Assembly: GCF_001422405.1 (NCBI RefSeq)
Contig: NZ_LMMV01000023.1
Location: forward strand, 304,843 to 368,842
DNA from: Pseudorhodoferax sp. Leaf267
GTDB lineage: Bacteria; Pseudomonadota; Gammaproteobacteria; Burkholderiales; Burkholderiaceae_C
Reading direction: 5' to 3'
Length of the DNA stretch: 64,000 bases
The notes below the pieces were generated by a model that worked only from the letters and a program-made list of their open reading frames with translations, did no database searches and was not told where the DNA came from. A program made the translations under genes and the position numbers. Positions 27,101 to 37,029 of the stretch are shown here, in pieces. Positions within the stretch are counted from its first letter, which is position 1; the number at the start of each line of letters is the position of its first letter.

Positions 27101-30100
27101 GGCATCGACGTCCTGGTGGACGTGGCCGGCCACACCGTCGGCAACCGGCTCGGCGTTTTCGCGCGCAAGCCGGCGCCGGTGTCGCTGAGCTGGCTGGGCT
27201 TTGGCACCACCACCGGCCTGCGCGCGATCGACTACTACCTGGCCGACGCGACCAGCGTGCCGCCTGGCAGCGAAGCCGTCTTCTCCGAAGAGCCCTGGCG
27301 GCTGCCGGTAGGCTGGGTCTACCGCCCGGCGCCGGGCATGGGTGAGGTCGGCCCACTGCCAGCACAGCGTCGGGGCTCGGTCACATTCGGCACCTTGTCG
27401 CGCAGCATCCGCATCAACCACCACACGGTGCGGGTGTGGTCGCAGATCCTGATGCAGGTGCCCGGCTCGCGGCTGGTCATCGACAGCCGCAATTTCACGG
27501 ACGCGCAAACCAGCGATCGTGTGCTGGCCCGCTTTGCCCAGCATGGCATCGCGGCGGATCGCCTGGCCATCGGCTGCCATAGCCCGCCCTGGGACGTGCT
27601 GCGCGACATCGACATCGGGCTTGACTGCTTTCCACACAACTCGGGCACCACCCTGTTCGAGATGCTCTACATGGGCCTGCCGGTCGTCACACTGGCTGCG
27701 CGGCCGAGTGTCGGGCGCATCGGCAGCGCGATCCTGCAGGCGCTGGGCCGGGCCGAGTGGATCGCCACGACCCAGGCCGAGTACGTGCGCAAGGTGGTCG
27801 CATTGGCCCAGGATCTGCCGGCACTGGCCGGCTTGCGCGCCAGCCTGCGCGAGCAGATGCAGGCCAGCCCCCTGATGGACGAGGCAGGCTTTGCGCGCAG
27901 CGTGGAGCAGGCCTACCGTGCCATGTTCGAGCGCTTCCAACAGCGTACTGCGCCCCGTGCCGGGCCGGCTGCGACGGAGCCGAGCCCGCAGGATGCCGAG
28001 ACGCTTGCCCGGCTGTTCCGCGAGCGCCGCCTGGGCGAAGGCGAGCAACTGGCACGCGGCATGAGCCAGCGCTTCCCGGACAGCGGCTTCGTCTGGAAAG
28101 CGCTGGGCGTGATGCTGCAGGCGCAGGGCAAGAGCGAGGAGGCGCTGCGGGCCAAGCGCCGCGCGGCCGACTTGCTGCCCGACGACGCCGAGGTGTTCTG
28201 CAACCTGGGCCATGCGCTGCAGGACACAGGTCGCTTTGGTGAAGCCGAGCAGGTGCTGGCCCGTGCCCTGGCGCTCAAACCGGACTACCTCGAAGCGTTC
28301 AACAACCTTGCCATCACCTACCAGAAGCAAGGCCGACTGGATGAGTCGCTCGCGAATTTCGAGCGGGCGCTGGCGTTGCAGCCTGGCCATGAAGACATCT
28401 ACGGCAACTTGCTGTTCACGCTGAACTACCACCCGGATCTTGGCGCCGACGAGATTTTCGGCGCCTATCGTGAGTACGACCGACGCTTCGGTCGGCCCCA
28501 CCGCGGCGCCTGGAAGCGGTTTGCCAATCCGCGCACTGCGCAGCGGCGCCTCAAGGTGGGCTACGTCTCGCCGGATTTCCGTGAACACGCCGTCGCGCGC
28601 TTTCTGGAGCCGCTGCTGGCGTCACACGACAAGGGCGCGGTCGAAGTCTGGGCCTACGCCGACCTGGGCCGCGCAGACGCCGCCAGCGCACGCTACGAAA
28701 AGCAGGTCGACCACTGGGTGCCGACGCGGCAGCTGGACGACGCGGCCTTGGCCGATCGCATCCGCGCCGATGGCATCGATGTGCTGGTGGACGTCGCCGG
28801 CCACACCGTCGGCAACCGACTGGGGGTGTTCGCGCGCAAGCCGGCGCCTGTGTCCCTGAGCTGGTTGGGGTTTGGCTACACGACCGGCTTGTCCGCCATC
28901 GACTATTACCTGACGGATGCGCCGAGTGCACCGCCTGGCTCCGAAGCCCTCTTCTCGGAAACGCCGTGGCGGCTGCCTGTCAGCTGGGTCTACCGGCCAG
29001 CCGACGGCATGGGTGAAGTCGGCTCCCTGCCTGCCTTGCGCAACGGCAGCATCACGCTGGGCACGTTGACCCGTGCCGTGCGCATCAACCACCACACGCT
29101 GCGGGTCTGGTCGCAGATCCTGCACCGCCTGCCGCAGGCCCGGCTGGTGATCGACAGCCGCAGCTACGCCGATGCCAGCGCGCAGCAGGCCCTGGTGGCG
29201 CGGTTCGAAGCCTTGGGCATCGCGGCGGATCGGCTTGCGATAGGCTTCCACAGTCCGCCGTGGGATGTGCTGCGCGGCATCGACATCGCGCTGGACTGCT
29301 TTCCGCACAACTCAGGCACGACGCTGTTCGAGAGCCTGTACATGGGCGTGCCCTTCGTGACACTTGCAGCGCGGCCCAGCGTGGGCCGGCTCGGCAGTGC
29401 CGTGCTGCATGGCCTGGGCCATCCTGAATGGGTGGCCGAAGACGAGGCCGGCTACATCGCCCGCGTGCTGGAACTTGCGCAGGATCTGCCCCGGCTTGCT
29501 GCGTTGCGCGCCGGCTTGCGTCAACGCATGGCCGCCAGTGCGCTGATGGACGAGGCCGGCTTTGCGCGCCAGGTGGAGCGCGCGTACCAGCAGATGTTCG
29601 CGCAGTGGTGCCAGGGCGACGCCGATCCGGTGGTGGCCCTGGTCCAGCGCGCGCAATCGCTCTACCACCGCGGCAACGTCGAGCATGACGAAGGCCGGCT
29701 GGAGCAGGCTGCGGCGAGCTTGCGCCAGGCTGTGCAACTGGTGCCGGAGCTGGCCGAGGCGCACACCAACCTGGGGCTGGTCCTGCAGCAGCAAGGGCGA
29801 CTGGCTGAGGCCGAGGCTTGTTACCGGGCCTCGCTCGCACAACGTCCCGAGTTCGCGCTGGTGCACTACAACCTGGGCACCAACCTGCGGGCACAGGGGC
29901 GCCCGGCCGAAGCCGAACGCGCATTGCGCGATGCGCTGGCGCTGGAAGCCACACTGCGGCCGGCGCAGGTGCTGCTGGACCGCGTCATGCAGGAGCAGGG
30001 CCTGTGGATCGAATCGGAGGTGTACTGGCGCGATGCCGTGCGCGAGCGGCCCGGTCAGTCCGACGGCTACATCCAGCTGGCCGCCGTCCTGCGGCGCCAG

Positions 30101-31720
30101 AACCGCCATGCCGAGGCCATCGCATGCCTGCAGCATGCGCTGCAGGTGGTGCCCGAGGAAGCGGCCCTCCACCAGCACCTGAGCACGGCCTACATGGAGC
30201 AGCGTCGGCATGCCGAGGCCGAGCAGAGCTGCCGCCGAGCGCTGGAGCTCGACCCCGACAGCGCCTTGGCCTGGAACAACCTGGCCAGCGTCTGGAATGC
30301 GATGCAACGCCTGGAAGAGGCGGAGTCGGGTTTCCGCAAGGCGCTGGAGCTGGACCGCGGGCTCGCTCCGGCCTACGGCAATCTGGGCATCGTGCTGCAG
30401 AACCAGGGCCGCCAGCAGGAGGCCGAAGCGGCCATGCGCCAGGGCCTGGCACTGCGGCCCGACGACATGACCGGGCACGGCAACCTGCTGTTCGTGCTGA
30501 ACTACCACCCGGACAAGAGCGCCGAGCAGGTGTTCGAAGAGTACCGGCTGCACGACCAGATGTTCTACGCCGTGCACCGTCGCGACTGGCGGCCGCATGC
30601 CAACACGTCGGTACGCGGCCGGCCGCTGAAGATCGGCTACGTGTCGCCCGATTTCCGCCATCACTCCTGCGCGTACTTCGTCGAGCCCCTGCTCGCGCGG
30701 CATGATCATTCGGCGGTCACCGTCTATGCGTATGCGGAGCTGCAGCAGGAAGATTCCGCCACTGCGCGCTACCGCGAGCTGGTCGATTACTGGGTGCCGA
30801 CGCTGGGCCTGAGCGATGCAGCGCTGGCCGAACGCATCCGCGCCGACGGCATCGACATCCTGGTCGACATCGCCGGCCACACGGCCGGCAACCGGCTGGG
30901 CGTGTTCGCCCGCAAGCCGGCGCCGGTCTCGGTCAGCTGGCTGGGCTACGGCACCACCACGGGCCTGTCGGCGATCGACTACTACCTGACGGATGCGCAG
31001 CATGTGCCGGCGGGCAGCGAACGCTATTTCTCCGAGACGCCCTGGCGCCTTCCCGTGGGATGGGTGTACCGGCCGCCGCCGCTGCGTCAGACCGGCGAGC
31101 CCGGCGCTTCGCCGGCACAGCGCAATGGGCATGTCACCTTTGGCACGCTGACGCGCGCGGTCCGGGTCAACGACGCCACCGTTCGCGTCTGGTCCGAACT
31201 GCTGCACCGCGTGCCTGGCTCGCGGCTGGTGGTCGACAGCCGCAGCTACCGCGACGACCAGACGTGCCAGGCGCTGGCGCGGCGTTTCGCCGCCCACGGC
31301 ATCGCGGCCGATCGCCTGTCGATCGGCTGCAGCAGCTCGGGCTGGGAGCCCTTGCGCGGCATCGACATCAGCCTGGACTGCTTTCCGCACAACTCCGGCA
31401 CCACGCTGTTCGAGAGCCTGTACATGGGCGTGCCGTTCGTGACGCAGGTCGGCCAGGCCGGTGTCGGCAGCCTGGGCTGCGCGATCCTGCATGGCGTCGG
31501 CCATCCGGAGTGGGTGGCGCACAGCGAGCAGGCCTACGTCGACAAGGCCGTGGCGCTGGCCATGGACGTGCCGCGGCTGGCGGCCCTGCGCGCCGGGCTG
31601 CGCGCACAGATGCAGGCCAGCCCGTTGATGGACGAGACCGGCTATGCGCGCGCGGTGGAAGACGCGTACCGCCAGATGTTTGCGCGCTGGGAACAGGACA
31701 ACAAGGAGAAGGCACCATGA
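24128..31720 (+). CDS. Giant four-module TPR + GT41 (SPINDLY/OGT-like) glycosyltransferase, likely flagellin glycosyltransferase
   Basis: From the ATG at 24128 the protein is about 2530 aa (an ATG at 24110 is an alternative; neither has a clear ribosome site). Four copies of one architecture occur in tandem, at roughly residues 1-737, 757-1267, 1287-1827 and 1833-2530. Each has TPR repeats, a joint motif (N-L-L-F-x-x-N-Y-x-P-D) and a GT41 catalytic core. Each core has GYVSPDFR followed by a conserved His, the run D-x-L-V-D-x-A-G-H-T, and '[13 protein letters not shown]' with LYMG(V/L)P. The GTT-x-x-x-x-LYMG segment is closer to plant SPY (a protein O-fucosyltransferase) than to human OGT. The module copies are diverged, so duplication is not recent. 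The stop overlaps rfbF (ATGA). Its place between motA and the flagellins suggests flagellin as acceptor; donor and acceptor are inference. Confidence 0.85.
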   Translation: MTETLDAAALSELLEQAIERHRAFDFDTAERLYRDVLAADPGHADALHNLGVLYAIGLGRPGDALPHFEAALNVGADRPQFWFSYLDALIRAGQRAMAEQLLPMAQAHGLSRVQIQALTERLARAPMPAAVLANPVAAPGPDVAAAMADTPDQADASMPLVEQRALVALFGQRDYVGGEARARALLERYPNEGFLWKALGSMLQSQGRKPEALEAKQRAAALSPHDAEALCNLGRAYFEMEQRGPAIAALRAAIAIRPDHAEALNNLGLALNADGRVAEAADCFERAVALQPGFAEALNNLSGIYVTQGRVDAAVAVLSRAVAAKPSYRVAFDNLLFAMNYHPDASAETVYEAYAAYDRAFGAPQQLHWQKHTNPPAAGRRLRVGYVSPDFRLHACSFFMDPLLAGHDRQAFEVYAYAELRDAGDGVTQRTLALVDHWVLTHGLSDRALAERIRADGIDILVDLAGHTKGNRLDAFALKPAPVSLSWMGFGYTTGLTAIDYYLTDENSAPVGCEHLFSETPWRLPDTPFAVYRPGPGMGVVGPSPAQRTQRITFGTLTRGIRINDHTIRTWSQILQRVPQSQLVIDSRSFIDPVVADALADRFASCGIERSRLQIGCHSPPWDLLREIDIGLDCFPHNSGTTLFEMLYMGVPVVTLASRPSVGRIGSSILQGLGRPDWIARSEAEYVDKVVSLAQDIPALAALRAGLRAEMAASALMDERSFVRSVEAAYREMFARWSAAQGGTPAAAASEPIDADLSALRAELLYNEGNTLHAQGRTAEAEARWLAALTLCPHHADVHNNLGLLRQEQGRPEEAQASYRAALQARPDHALAHHNLGNVLQHLGELGEAVACYQRALSLGLDSPHLFDNLLFLLNYEPDMDAATIFAAYEDYDRRFGRPHRKDWRPHARARDSRRRLKVGYVSPDFRQHACSLFLEPLLAAHDKHAVEVWAYAELSRDDDDTTRRYQGHVDHWVATRGMSDEAMAERIRADGIDVLVDVAGHTVGNRLGVFARKPAPVSLSWLGFGTTTGLRAIDYYLADATSVPPGSEAVFSEEPWRLPVGWVYRPAPGMGEVGPLPAQRRGSVTFGTLSRSIRINHHTVRVWSQILMQVPGSRLVIDSRNFTDAQTSDRVLARFAQHGIAADRLAIGCHSPPWDVLRDIDIGLDCFPHNSGTTLFEMLYMGLPVVTLAARPSVGRIGSAILQALGRAEWIATTQAEYVRKVVALAQDLPALAGLRASLREQMQASPLMDEAGFARSVEQAYRAMFERFQQRTAPRAGPAATEPSPQDAETLARLFRERRLGEGEQLARGMSQRFPDSGFVWKALGVMLQAQGKSEEALRAKRRAADLLPDDAEVFCNLGHALQDTGRFGEAEQVLARALALKPDYLEAFNNLAITYQKQGRLDESLANFERALALQPGHEDIYGNLLFTLNYHPDLGADEIFGAYREYDRRFGRPHRGAWKRFANPRTAQRRLKVGYVSPDFREHAVARFLEPLLASHDKGAVEVWAYADLGRADAASARYEKQVDHWVPTRQLDDAALADRIRADGIDVLVDVAGHTVGNRLGVFARKPAPVSLSWLGFGYTTGLSAIDYYLTDAPSAPPGSEALFSETPWRLPVSWVYRPADGMGEVGSLPALRNGSITLGTLTRAVRINHHTLRVWSQILHRLPQARLVIDSRSYADASAQQALVARFEALGIAADRLAIGFHSPPWDVLRGIDIALDCFPHNSGTTLFESLYMGVPFVTLAARPSVGRLGSAVLHGLGHPEWVAEDEAGYIARVLELAQDLPRLAALRAGLRQRMAASALMDEAGFARQVERAYQQMFAQWCQGDADPVVALVQRAQSLYHRGNVEHDEGRLEQAAASLRQAVQLVPELAEAHTNLGLVLQQQGRLAEAEACYRASLAQRPEFALVHYNLGTNLRAQGRPAEAERALRDALALEATLRPAQVLLDRVMQEQGLWIESEVYWRDAVRERPGQSDGYIQLAAVLRRQNRHAEAIACLQHALQVVPEEAALHQHLSTAYMEQRRHAEAEQSCRRALELDPDSALAWNNLASVWNAMQRLEEAESGFRKALELDRGLAPAYGNLGIVLQNQGRQQEAEAAMRQGLALRPDDMTGHGNLLFVLNYHPDKSAEQVFEEYRLHDQMFYAVHRRDWRPHANTSVRGRPLKIGYVSPDFRHHSCAYFVEPLLARHDHSAVTVYAYAELQQEDSATARYRELVDYWVPTLGLSDAALAERIRADGIDILVDIAGHTAGNRLGVFARKPAPVSVSWLGYGTTTGLSAIDYYLTDAQHVPAGSERYFSETPWRLPVGWVYRPPPLRQTGEPGASPAQRNGHVTFGTLTRAVRVNDATVRVWSELLHRVPGSRLVVDSRSYRDDQTCQALARRFAAHGIAADRLSIGCSSSGWEPLRGIDISLDCFPHNSGTTLFESLYMGVPFVTQVGQAGVGSLGCAILHGVGHPEWVAHSEQAYVDKAVALAMDVPRLAALRAGLRAQMQASPLMDETGYARAVEDAYRQMFARWEQDNKEKAP

Positions 31721-32487
31721 AAGCCGTGATCCTGGCCGGCGGCCTGGGCACCCGCATCTCCGAGGAGACGCACCTGAAGCCCAAGCCGATGATCGAGGTC
31801 GGCGGCAAGCCCATGCTGTGGCACATCATGAAGCTGTATGCGGCGCACGGCGTCAATGACTTCGTGATCTGCTGCGGCTACAAGGGCTACCTGATCAAGG
31901 AGTACTTCGCGAACTACTTCCTGCACATGTCGGACGTGACCTTCGACATGGTGAACAACCGCATGGAGGTGCACGAGAAGCACGCCGAGCCCTGGCGCGT
32001 GACGCTGGTGGACACCGGCGAAGACACCATGACCGGCGGCCGGCTGCGCCGCGTGGCCGAGTACGTGCGCGGCGAGGAGGCCTTCTGCTTCACCTATGGC
32101 GACGGCCTGGCCGACATCGACATCGCGGCCGAGATCGCCTTTCACCGCGCACACGGCAAGCAGGCCACGGTCACCGCCGTCATGCCGCCAGGGCGCTACG
32201 GTGCGCTGGTGCGCGAGGGCGAGCAGGTGCAGGGTTTCATCGAGAAGCCGCGCGGTGACGGTGGCTGGATCAACGGCGGCTTCTTCGTGCTGTCGCCCGA
32301 GGTGCTGTCGCGCATCGACGGGGACGGCACCAGCTGGGAGCAGGAGCCATTGATGGGCCTGGCCGCCGACGGCGAACTGGCAGCGTTCGAGCATCGCGGC
32401 TTCTGGCAGCCCATGGATACCCTGCGCGAGAAAAACATGCTGGAGGACCTCTGGCAGTCCGGCAAGGCGCCGTGGAAGTGCTGGTGA
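31717..32487 (+). CDS. rfbF: Glucose-1-phosphate cytidylyltransferase (RfbF/DdhA type)
   Basis: The enzyme joins CTP and glucose-1-phosphate to give CDP-glucose, the first committed step to CDP-6-deoxyhexoses. The 256-aa protein begins [20 protein letters not shown] with [18 protein letters not shown], the nucleotidyltransferase signature. It continues '[16 protein letters not shown]', diagnostic of the CDP-glucose subfamily. The ATG overlaps the preceding stop (ATGA) with AAGGAG upstream. The length matches the family. Confidence 0.95.
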   Translation: MKAVILAGGLGTRISEETHLKPKPMIEVGGKPMLWHIMKLYAAHGVNDFVICCGYKGYLIKEYFANYFLHMSDVTFDMVNNRMEVHEKHAEPWRVTLVDTGEDTMTGGRLRRVAEYVRGEEAFCFTYGDGLADIDIAAEIAFHRAHGKQATVTAVMPPGRYGALVREGEQVQGFIEKPRGDGGWINGGFFVLSPEVLSRIDGDGTSWEQEPLMGLAADGELAAFEHRGFWQPMDTLREKNMLEDLWQSGKAPWKCW

Positions 32488-32492
32488 ACCCC

Positions 32493-33575
32493 ATGCCGGA
32501 CTGCGCTTTCTGGCGTGACCGCTCGGTCTTCCTGACCGGGCACACCGGTTTCAAGGGCAGCTGGCTGGCGCTGTGGTTGCAGCGCATGGGTGCGCGTGTG
32601 CATGGCTACGCGCAGGACCCGGCCACGCAGCCCAGTCTGTTCGAGGTGGCGCGCGTCGGCCAGGGCCTGGCCAGCGATATGCGTGCCGATCTGGCCGACC
32701 GCGACGCCTTGGCACACGCCATGCACGCCGCGCGACCCTCGGTGGTGCTGCACCTGGCGGCGCAGGCCCTGGTGCGGCCTGGCTATGCCGACCCGGTCGG
32801 CACCTTCGCCACCAATGTCATGGGGACGGCGCACCTGCTGGAGGCCGTGCGCGGGGCGAGCAGCGTGCAGTCGGTCGTGGTCGTGACCACCGACAAGGTC
32901 TACGACAACCGGGAGTGGGTCCACCCGTACCGCGAAAGCGATGCGCTCGGTGGGCACGACCCCTACAGCGCGAGCAAGGGCGCAGCCGAGATCGTGGCAG
33001 CGAGCTACCGCGCCAGCTTCTTCGGCGTGGCAGGCGGCCACGCGGCCCGCATCGCCACCGCGCGGGCCGGCAACGTCATCGGCGGGGGCGACTGGGCGAC
33101 CGATCGGCTGGTGCCAGACTGCCTGAAGGCCTTTGCTGCCGGCGAGCCTGTGCAATTGCGCTATCCCGGCGCCGTGCGGCCCTGGCAGCACGTGCTGGAG
33201 CCGCTGTCGGCCTACCTCCACCTGGCAGAGCGGCTGCTGGACCCATCGGGCGCCGCGCTGGCCAAGGGCTGGAACTTCGGGCCCGAAGCCAACGGGGATG
33301 CCACCGTGCTGGCGCTGGCGCGGTCATTGGCGCGGCACTGGGGCGATGGCGCCGCGGTGCAGGCGCCCGGCGCGGCCGGGCAGCCGCACGAGGCCGGCCA
33401 GCTGCGGCTGGACATCACGCAGGCGCGCGTCGAACTGGGCTGGCGCCCGCGCTGGAGCCTGGACCAGGCGCTGGCGGCCACGGTCGCATGGCAGCGGGCC
33501 TGGCTGCACGGCGACGATGCCCGCGCCATGGTGCACCAGCAGATCGACCACTATCTGGCCAGCCAGCCCCGCTGA
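32493..33575 (+). CDS. rfbG: CDP-glucose 4,6-dehydratase (RfbG/DdhB type)
   Basis: This extended short-chain dehydrogenase converts CDP-glucose to CDP-4-dehydro-6-deoxyglucose. The N-terminal NAD motif is VFLTGHTGFKGSWLALWLQR. The typical stretch VVVVTTDKVYDNREWVHPYR follows, and the catalytic Tyr and Lys are in DPYSASKGAAEIVAASYR. The 360-aa size matches RfbG. In-frame GTG codons at 32472 and 32484 are possible starts that overlap rfbF; I prefer the ATG at 32493 for family N-terminal length. Confidence 0.93.
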   Translation: MPDCAFWRDRSVFLTGHTGFKGSWLALWLQRMGARVHGYAQDPATQPSLFEVARVGQGLASDMRADLADRDALAHAMHAARPSVVLHLAAQALVRPGYADPVGTFATNVMGTAHLLEAVRGASSVQSVVVVTTDKVYDNREWVHPYRESDALGGHDPYSASKGAAEIVAASYRASFFGVAGGHAARIATARAGNVIGGGDWATDRLVPDCLKAFAAGEPVQLRYPGAVRPWQHVLEPLSAYLHLAERLLDPSGAALAKGWNFGPEANGDATVLALARSLARHWGDGAAVQAPGAAGQPHEAGQLRLDITQARVELGWRPRWSLDQALAATVAWQRAWLHGDDARAMVHQQIDHYLASQPR

Positions 33576-33577
33576 AC

Positions 33578-34165
33578 ATGTCGACCGTTTCCACCCCGCG
33601 ATTTGACTTCCAGCCCACGCCGCTGGCCGGCCTCTGGCTGGTCCAGCGCAAGCCGATCGGCGACGCACGTGGCTTCTTTGCGCGGCTGTACTGCGCCGAG
33701 GAGTTCCGTGCCATCGGTGTGCGCGCGGCGCTGTCGCAGCTGAACCATTCGTTCTCGCGCCAGGCTGGCACCGTGCGCGGCCTGCACTTCCAGCACGCGC
33801 CGCACCAGGAGACGAAGATCGTCAGCTGCCCCGCCGGCCGCATCTACGACGTGGCGGTCGACCTGCGGCGTGGCTCGCCGACCTTCCTGCAGTGGTTCGG
33901 TGCCGAGCTGTCGGCTGAGAACCAGCGCAGCCTCGTGGTGCCGCCAGGCTTCGCGCACGGGTTCCAGACCTTGAGCGACGACGCGCAGACGCTGTACTGC
34001 GTGACCGAGGCTTACCACGCTGCGGCCGAGGACGGGCTGAACCCGTTCGACCCCGCTCTGGCCGTGCGCTGGCCGCTGGCCGCGACCGAGGTGTCGGCCC
34101 GCGACGCGCAACGTGCCGCCATCGACTTGGCCACCTTCACGGGCGAGGAGGTCGCGCATGGCTGA
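33578..34165 (+). CDS. Nucleotide-sugar 3,5-epimerase-like cupin (RfbC family)
   Basis: The 195-aa protein is a RmlC-type cupin: DARGFFARLYCAEEF, then 'LNHSFSRQAGTVRGLHFQ' with the catalytic His at residue 70, then 'GRIYDVAVDLRRGSPTF' and 'PPGFAHGFQTLSDDAQTLY'. RmlC proper acts on dTDP-4-keto-6-deoxyglucose; in this CDP-glucose operon the substrate is more likely CDP-4-keto-6-deoxyglucose, which is inference. It starts 2 bp after rfbG and overlaps the next gene by 8 bp. Confidence 0.88.
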   Translation: MSTVSTPRFDFQPTPLAGLWLVQRKPIGDARGFFARLYCAEEFRAIGVRAALSQLNHSFSRQAGTVRGLHFQHAPHQETKIVSCPAGRIYDVAVDLRRGSPTFLQWFGAELSAENQRSLVVPPGFAHGFQTLSDDAQTLYCVTEAYHAAAEDGLNPFDPALAVRWPLAATEVSARDAQRAAIDLATFTGEEVAHG

Positions 34166-34988
34166 TGTGCCGATCACCGTGCTGGGCGCAGGCGGCTTCA
34201 TCGGCGGGCACCTGCTGCGCCATCTGCAGGCAGCCGGCGTGCCCTGTGACGCACCGGCACGCAACGATGACACCTGGCTGCGCCGGCCGCTCGGGCATGT
34301 GGTCTACGCCATCGGGCTGACCGCGGATTTCAGGGCGCGGCCGCTGGACACGGTGCAGGCCCATGTCTGCCTGCTGCGCGAGTTGCTGGCGCACGGCGAT
34401 TTCGCGTCGCTGACCTATCTGTCCAGCACCCGCGTCTATGCCGGCGCCGCGCGCACCGACGAGGCCGCGACCCTGCTGGTCGACCCGAACGCACCCGGCG
34501 ATCTGTACAACCTGTCCAAGCTGATGGGCGAGTCGCTGTGCCTGCATGGTGGGCACCCACGCACGCGCGTCGCGCGCCTGTCCAACATCGTCGGCCTGCG
34601 GCCCGACCCGGACATCTTCATCGACCAGTTGCTCGAAGAGGGCCGACGCACCGGGCGCGTCCATTTGCGCACGGCACTGGCGTCGACCAAGGACTACCTG
34701 TGGATCGACGACGCGGTGGCGCTGCTGGCGCGCATCGCGGTGTCCGATGCGACCGGCATCTTCAACGTTGCCAGCGGTGAGGGCGTGGCCAACGCGCAGA
34801 TTGCCCGAGCGCTGGAGCGCGACATGGGCTATGCCGTGTCCGTCGCCGCCGATGCGCCGGCCTGGGATTTCACCGCCATCGACATGCGCCACACCCAGCG
34901 CGCATTTGCCTTCACGCCCCGCAGGTTCTCGGATTACTTCCCCGAGTTCCTGCAGCACTACCGCCTCCAGAAAGGAATCACGGCATGA
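34158..34988 (+). CDS. NAD-dependent epimerase/reductase, probable CDP-4-keto-6-deoxyhexose reductase
   Basis: The 276-aa protein is an extended SDR: the Rossmann motif GAGGFIGGHLLRHLQ lies at its start and the catalytic Tyr-x-x-x-Lys is in 'DLYNLSKLMGESLCLHGG'. It also has 'TYLSSTRVYAGAARTDE' and VARLSNIVGLRPDPDIFIDQ. An ATG at 34158 has GGAGG upstream. Coming after the dehydratase and 3,5-epimerase-like genes, it is the natural candidate to reduce the 4-keto group and so fix the final hexose. Substrate and stereochemistry cannot be read from sequence. Confidence 0.82.
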   Translation: MADVPITVLGAGGFIGGHLLRHLQAAGVPCDAPARNDDTWLRRPLGHVVYAIGLTADFRARPLDTVQAHVCLLRELLAHGDFASLTYLSSTRVYAGAARTDEAATLLVDPNAPGDLYNLSKLMGESLCLHGGHPRTRVARLSNIVGLRPDPDIFIDQLLEEGRRTGRVHLRTALASTKDYLWIDDAVALLARIAVSDATGIFNVASGEGVANAQIARALERDMGYAVSVAADAPAWDFTAIDMRHTQRAFAFTPRRFSDYFPEFLQHYRLQKGITA

Positions 34989-35740
34989 CCTACCTCGAAA
35001 CCACGCCCTCCGCCCACCCCGACTACCAGCAGGAAAAGAAGGACCGCATCGCGCGCTTCGGCAGCGACGCCGAGTTCCGGGCGCTGTCCAACCAGTGGCG
35101 TGCGATGGCGCTGGAGCGCAAGTACATGAACAACTTCTCGTGGCTGGGCCGTCCCCTGATCCAGCTGCCGATGGATGCCATGGCACTGCAGGAAATCATC
35201 TGGACCGTGAAGCCGGAGCTGGTCATCGAGACGGGCGTCGCGCACGGTGGCTCACTGGTCCTGTCGGCCTCGATGCTGGAGATGATCGGCCACGGCGAGG
35301 TCGTGGGCGTGGACATCGAGATCCGGCAGCACAACCGCCAGGCCATCGAGGCGCACCCGCTGGGCCACCGCATCCAGCTGATCGAAGGCTCCAGCACGGC
35401 GCCCGACGTGGTTGCCAAAGTGCGCGCTGCGGCTGCGGGGAAAAAGAGTGTGCTGGTCTGCCTGGATTCCAACCACACGCACGACCACGTGCTGGCCGAA
35501 TTGCAGGCCTATGCCGACCTGGTCACGGTTGGCAGCTACTGCGTGGTGTTCGACACCTTCGTGGAAGACATGCCGGACGACTACGTCTGGACCGACCGCC
35601 CCTGGGGCAAGGGCAACAACCCCAAGACAGCGGTGTGGGAGTGGCTGCGCAGCCATCCCGAATTCCAGATTGACAAGTCGGTCGAAGACCGGCTGCTGGT
35701 GACCTCGGCACCCGACGGCTTCCTGCAACGCGTGGCCTGA
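34985..35740 (+). CDS. CmcI-family sugar O-methyltransferase-like protein
   Basis: The 251-aa product matches the cephalosporin hydroxylase/rhamnosyl O-methyltransferase (CmcI) family. It has 'QEIIWTVKPELVIETGVAHGG', the SAM-site glycine run, then VVGVDIEIRQHNRQAIEAHP and LVCLDSNHTHDHVLAELQAY. The downstream stretch CVVFDTFVEDMPDDYVWTDR and RPWGKGNNPKTAVWEWL is also family-like. Members methylate sugar hydroxyls with SAM and a metal. It starts at ATGA over the previous stop. It likely decorates the hexose made upstream; the methylation position is unknown. Confidence 0.85.
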   Translation: MTYLETTPSAHPDYQQEKKDRIARFGSDAEFRALSNQWRAMALERKYMNNFSWLGRPLIQLPMDAMALQEIIWTVKPELVIETGVAHGGSLVLSASMLEMIGHGEVVGVDIEIRQHNRQAIEAHPLGHRIQLIEGSSTAPDVVAKVRAAAAGKKSVLVCLDSNHTHDHVLAELQAYADLVTVGSYCVVFDTFVEDMPDDYVWTDRPWGKGNNPKTAVWEWLRSHPEFQIDKSVEDRLLVTSAPDGFLQRVA

Positions 35741-35753
35741 GGAGAGCATCGAC

Positions 35754-36497
35754 ATGAACTTCCTCTCCAGTGTGTTCTTCGGCGTGAAGCCCGAGGGCTT
35801 CGTGAAGAACATCCAGGGTGCCATCGACAACCTCAACACCCAGAACGGCGTCTTCACCGGTGACAACCTGTTCACGTTCGGGCGCAACCTGGGCTTTTTC
35901 GAGGACGAGAAGTTTGTCAACGCCTGGCGCGGCGTGGTCGAGACGCCGATCGAGGAGGCCATCGTCTGGCGTCTGCATGTCGTGGCCTGGGCCGCCAAGA
36001 GCGTGATCTCACGCCGGGTCCCTGGCGATTTCGTCGAGTGCGCCTGCTACAAGGGCGGCACGGCGCGCCTGGTGGCCGACTACACCGACTTCAAGGACCA
36101 GGATCGCACGTACTACCTCTACGACCTGTTCGAGCACGATCCGTCCATGGCGCACCATGCGATGCCCGAGCACAGCAAGCAGCTCTACCAGCGCGTCGTC
36201 GACCGGTTCGCCGACATGTCCAACGTCCGTGTGACGCAGGGCAGCGTGCCGCAGGTGCTGCACGAGGTGGCGCCCGAGCGGGTGGCGTTCATGCACATCG
36301 ATCTCAACAATGCTCCTGCCGAGATCGGGGCGCTGGAGGTGCTGTTCGATCGCCTGTCGCCGGGCGGCATCCTGATCCTGGATGACTATGGCTGGCTGGG
36401 CTACCGTGCGCAGAAGCTGGCCGAGGACCCCTGGCTGGCCGCGCGCGGGTACCACGTGCTCGAACTGCCAACGGGCCAGGGACTGGTGTTCAAGTGA
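35754..36497 (+). CDS. TylF/MycF-family O-methyltransferase
   Basis: The 247-aa protein has the TylF/MycF motifs: RVPGDFVECACYKGGTARLV for SAM, 'YYLYDLFEHDPSMAHHA', 'MHIDLNNAPAEIGALEVL' and 'PGGILILDDYGWLGY', where the aspartates bind the catalytic metal. These enzymes O-methylate deoxysugars in macrolide and lipopolysaccharide pathways. It is the second methyltransferase in the island, so the sugar may carry two methyl groups. It starts 13 bp after the previous gene. Confidence 0.87.
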   Translation: MNFLSSVFFGVKPEGFVKNIQGAIDNLNTQNGVFTGDNLFTFGRNLGFFEDEKFVNAWRGVVETPIEEAIVWRLHVVAWAAKSVISRRVPGDFVECACYKGGTARLVADYTDFKDQDRTYYLYDLFEHDPSMAHHAMPEHSKQLYQRVVDRFADMSNVRVTQGSVPQVLHEVAPERVAFMHIDLNNAPAEIGALEVLFDRLSPGGILILDDYGWLGYRAQKLAEDPWLAARGYHVLELPTGQGLVFK

Positions 36498-36982
36498 TCG
36501 TCATCCACCCCACCGCCAAGGTGTCGCCACTGGCCGACATCGAGGACTCGGTCCGCGGCACGCGCATCGAGATCGGCGAGCACACCGTCGTCGACAGCTT
36601 CGTGAAGTTCAAGCCGGCCGGGGGGCTGGGCGACGTCGTGATCGGTGCCTGGTGCGTTCTGAATTCGGGTTGCGTCGTCTACACCGGCAATGGCCTGAGG
36701 ATCGGCAACCATGTCGCCGTCGCGGCCAATTGCACCTTCGCGCCCGTGAACCACGCCTACCGTGACCGCGACCGGCTGATCCGGGCGCAGGGTTTCATGC
36801 CCAGCAAGGGCGGTATCGTGATCGAGGACGACGTCTGGATCGGTGCCAACTGCGTGCTGCTGGACGGCGCCATCCTGCGCCGCGGCTGCGTGATTGGCGC
36901 GGGGGCCATCGTGCGCGGCGAGATCGCCGCCTACTCCGTCAACGCCGGCCAGCCTTTGCGCGTCGTGGGGCATCGCCAATAA
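36494..36982 (+). CDS. Left-handed beta-helix (hexapeptide) O-acyltransferase
   Basis: The 162-aa protein is made of hexapeptide repeats (HPTAKVSPLADIEDSVRG, 'IGAWCVLNSGCVVYTGNG', 'WIGANCVLLDGAILRRGC'). The catalytic-type histidine is in the loop FAPVNHAYRDRDRLI. This is the WbbJ/LbH acetyltransferase fold. The start is GTG at 36494, overlapping the previous stop as GTGA. As the last gene of the island it probably acetylates or acylates the deoxysugar, using acetyl-CoA or another acyl-CoA. Confidence 0.87.
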   Translation: MIVIHPTAKVSPLADIEDSVRGTRIEIGEHTVVDSFVKFKPAGGLGDVVIGAWCVLNSGCVVYTGNGLRIGNHVAVAANCTFAPVNHAYRDRDRLIRAQGFMPSKGGIVIEDDVWIGANCVLLDGAILRRGCVIGAGAIVRGEIAAYSVNAGQPLRVVGHRQ

Positions 36983-36984
36983 GA

Positions 36985-37004
36985 AAGGCTGCTTGCGCAG
37001 CCTT
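36985..37004 (-). terminator. Terminator hairpin between acyltransferase and flagellin
   Basis: AAGGCTGC, a 4-nt loop and GCAGCCTT form an 8-bp perfect stem. Read on the minus strand it is followed by TCTTATT, so it best serves the flagellin gene ending at 37030. On the plus strand there is no T-run. Confidence 0.75.
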
Positions 37005-37029
37005 CTGGGTCGGGGAGCCTTTCTGAAGC

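Noticed and set aside
24458..28588. Open frame of 1376 codons on the minus strand inside the giant glycosyltransferase
   Set aside because: Same GC-driven shadow effect; repeats in it mirror the four-module gene, and no start signal or domain is seen.
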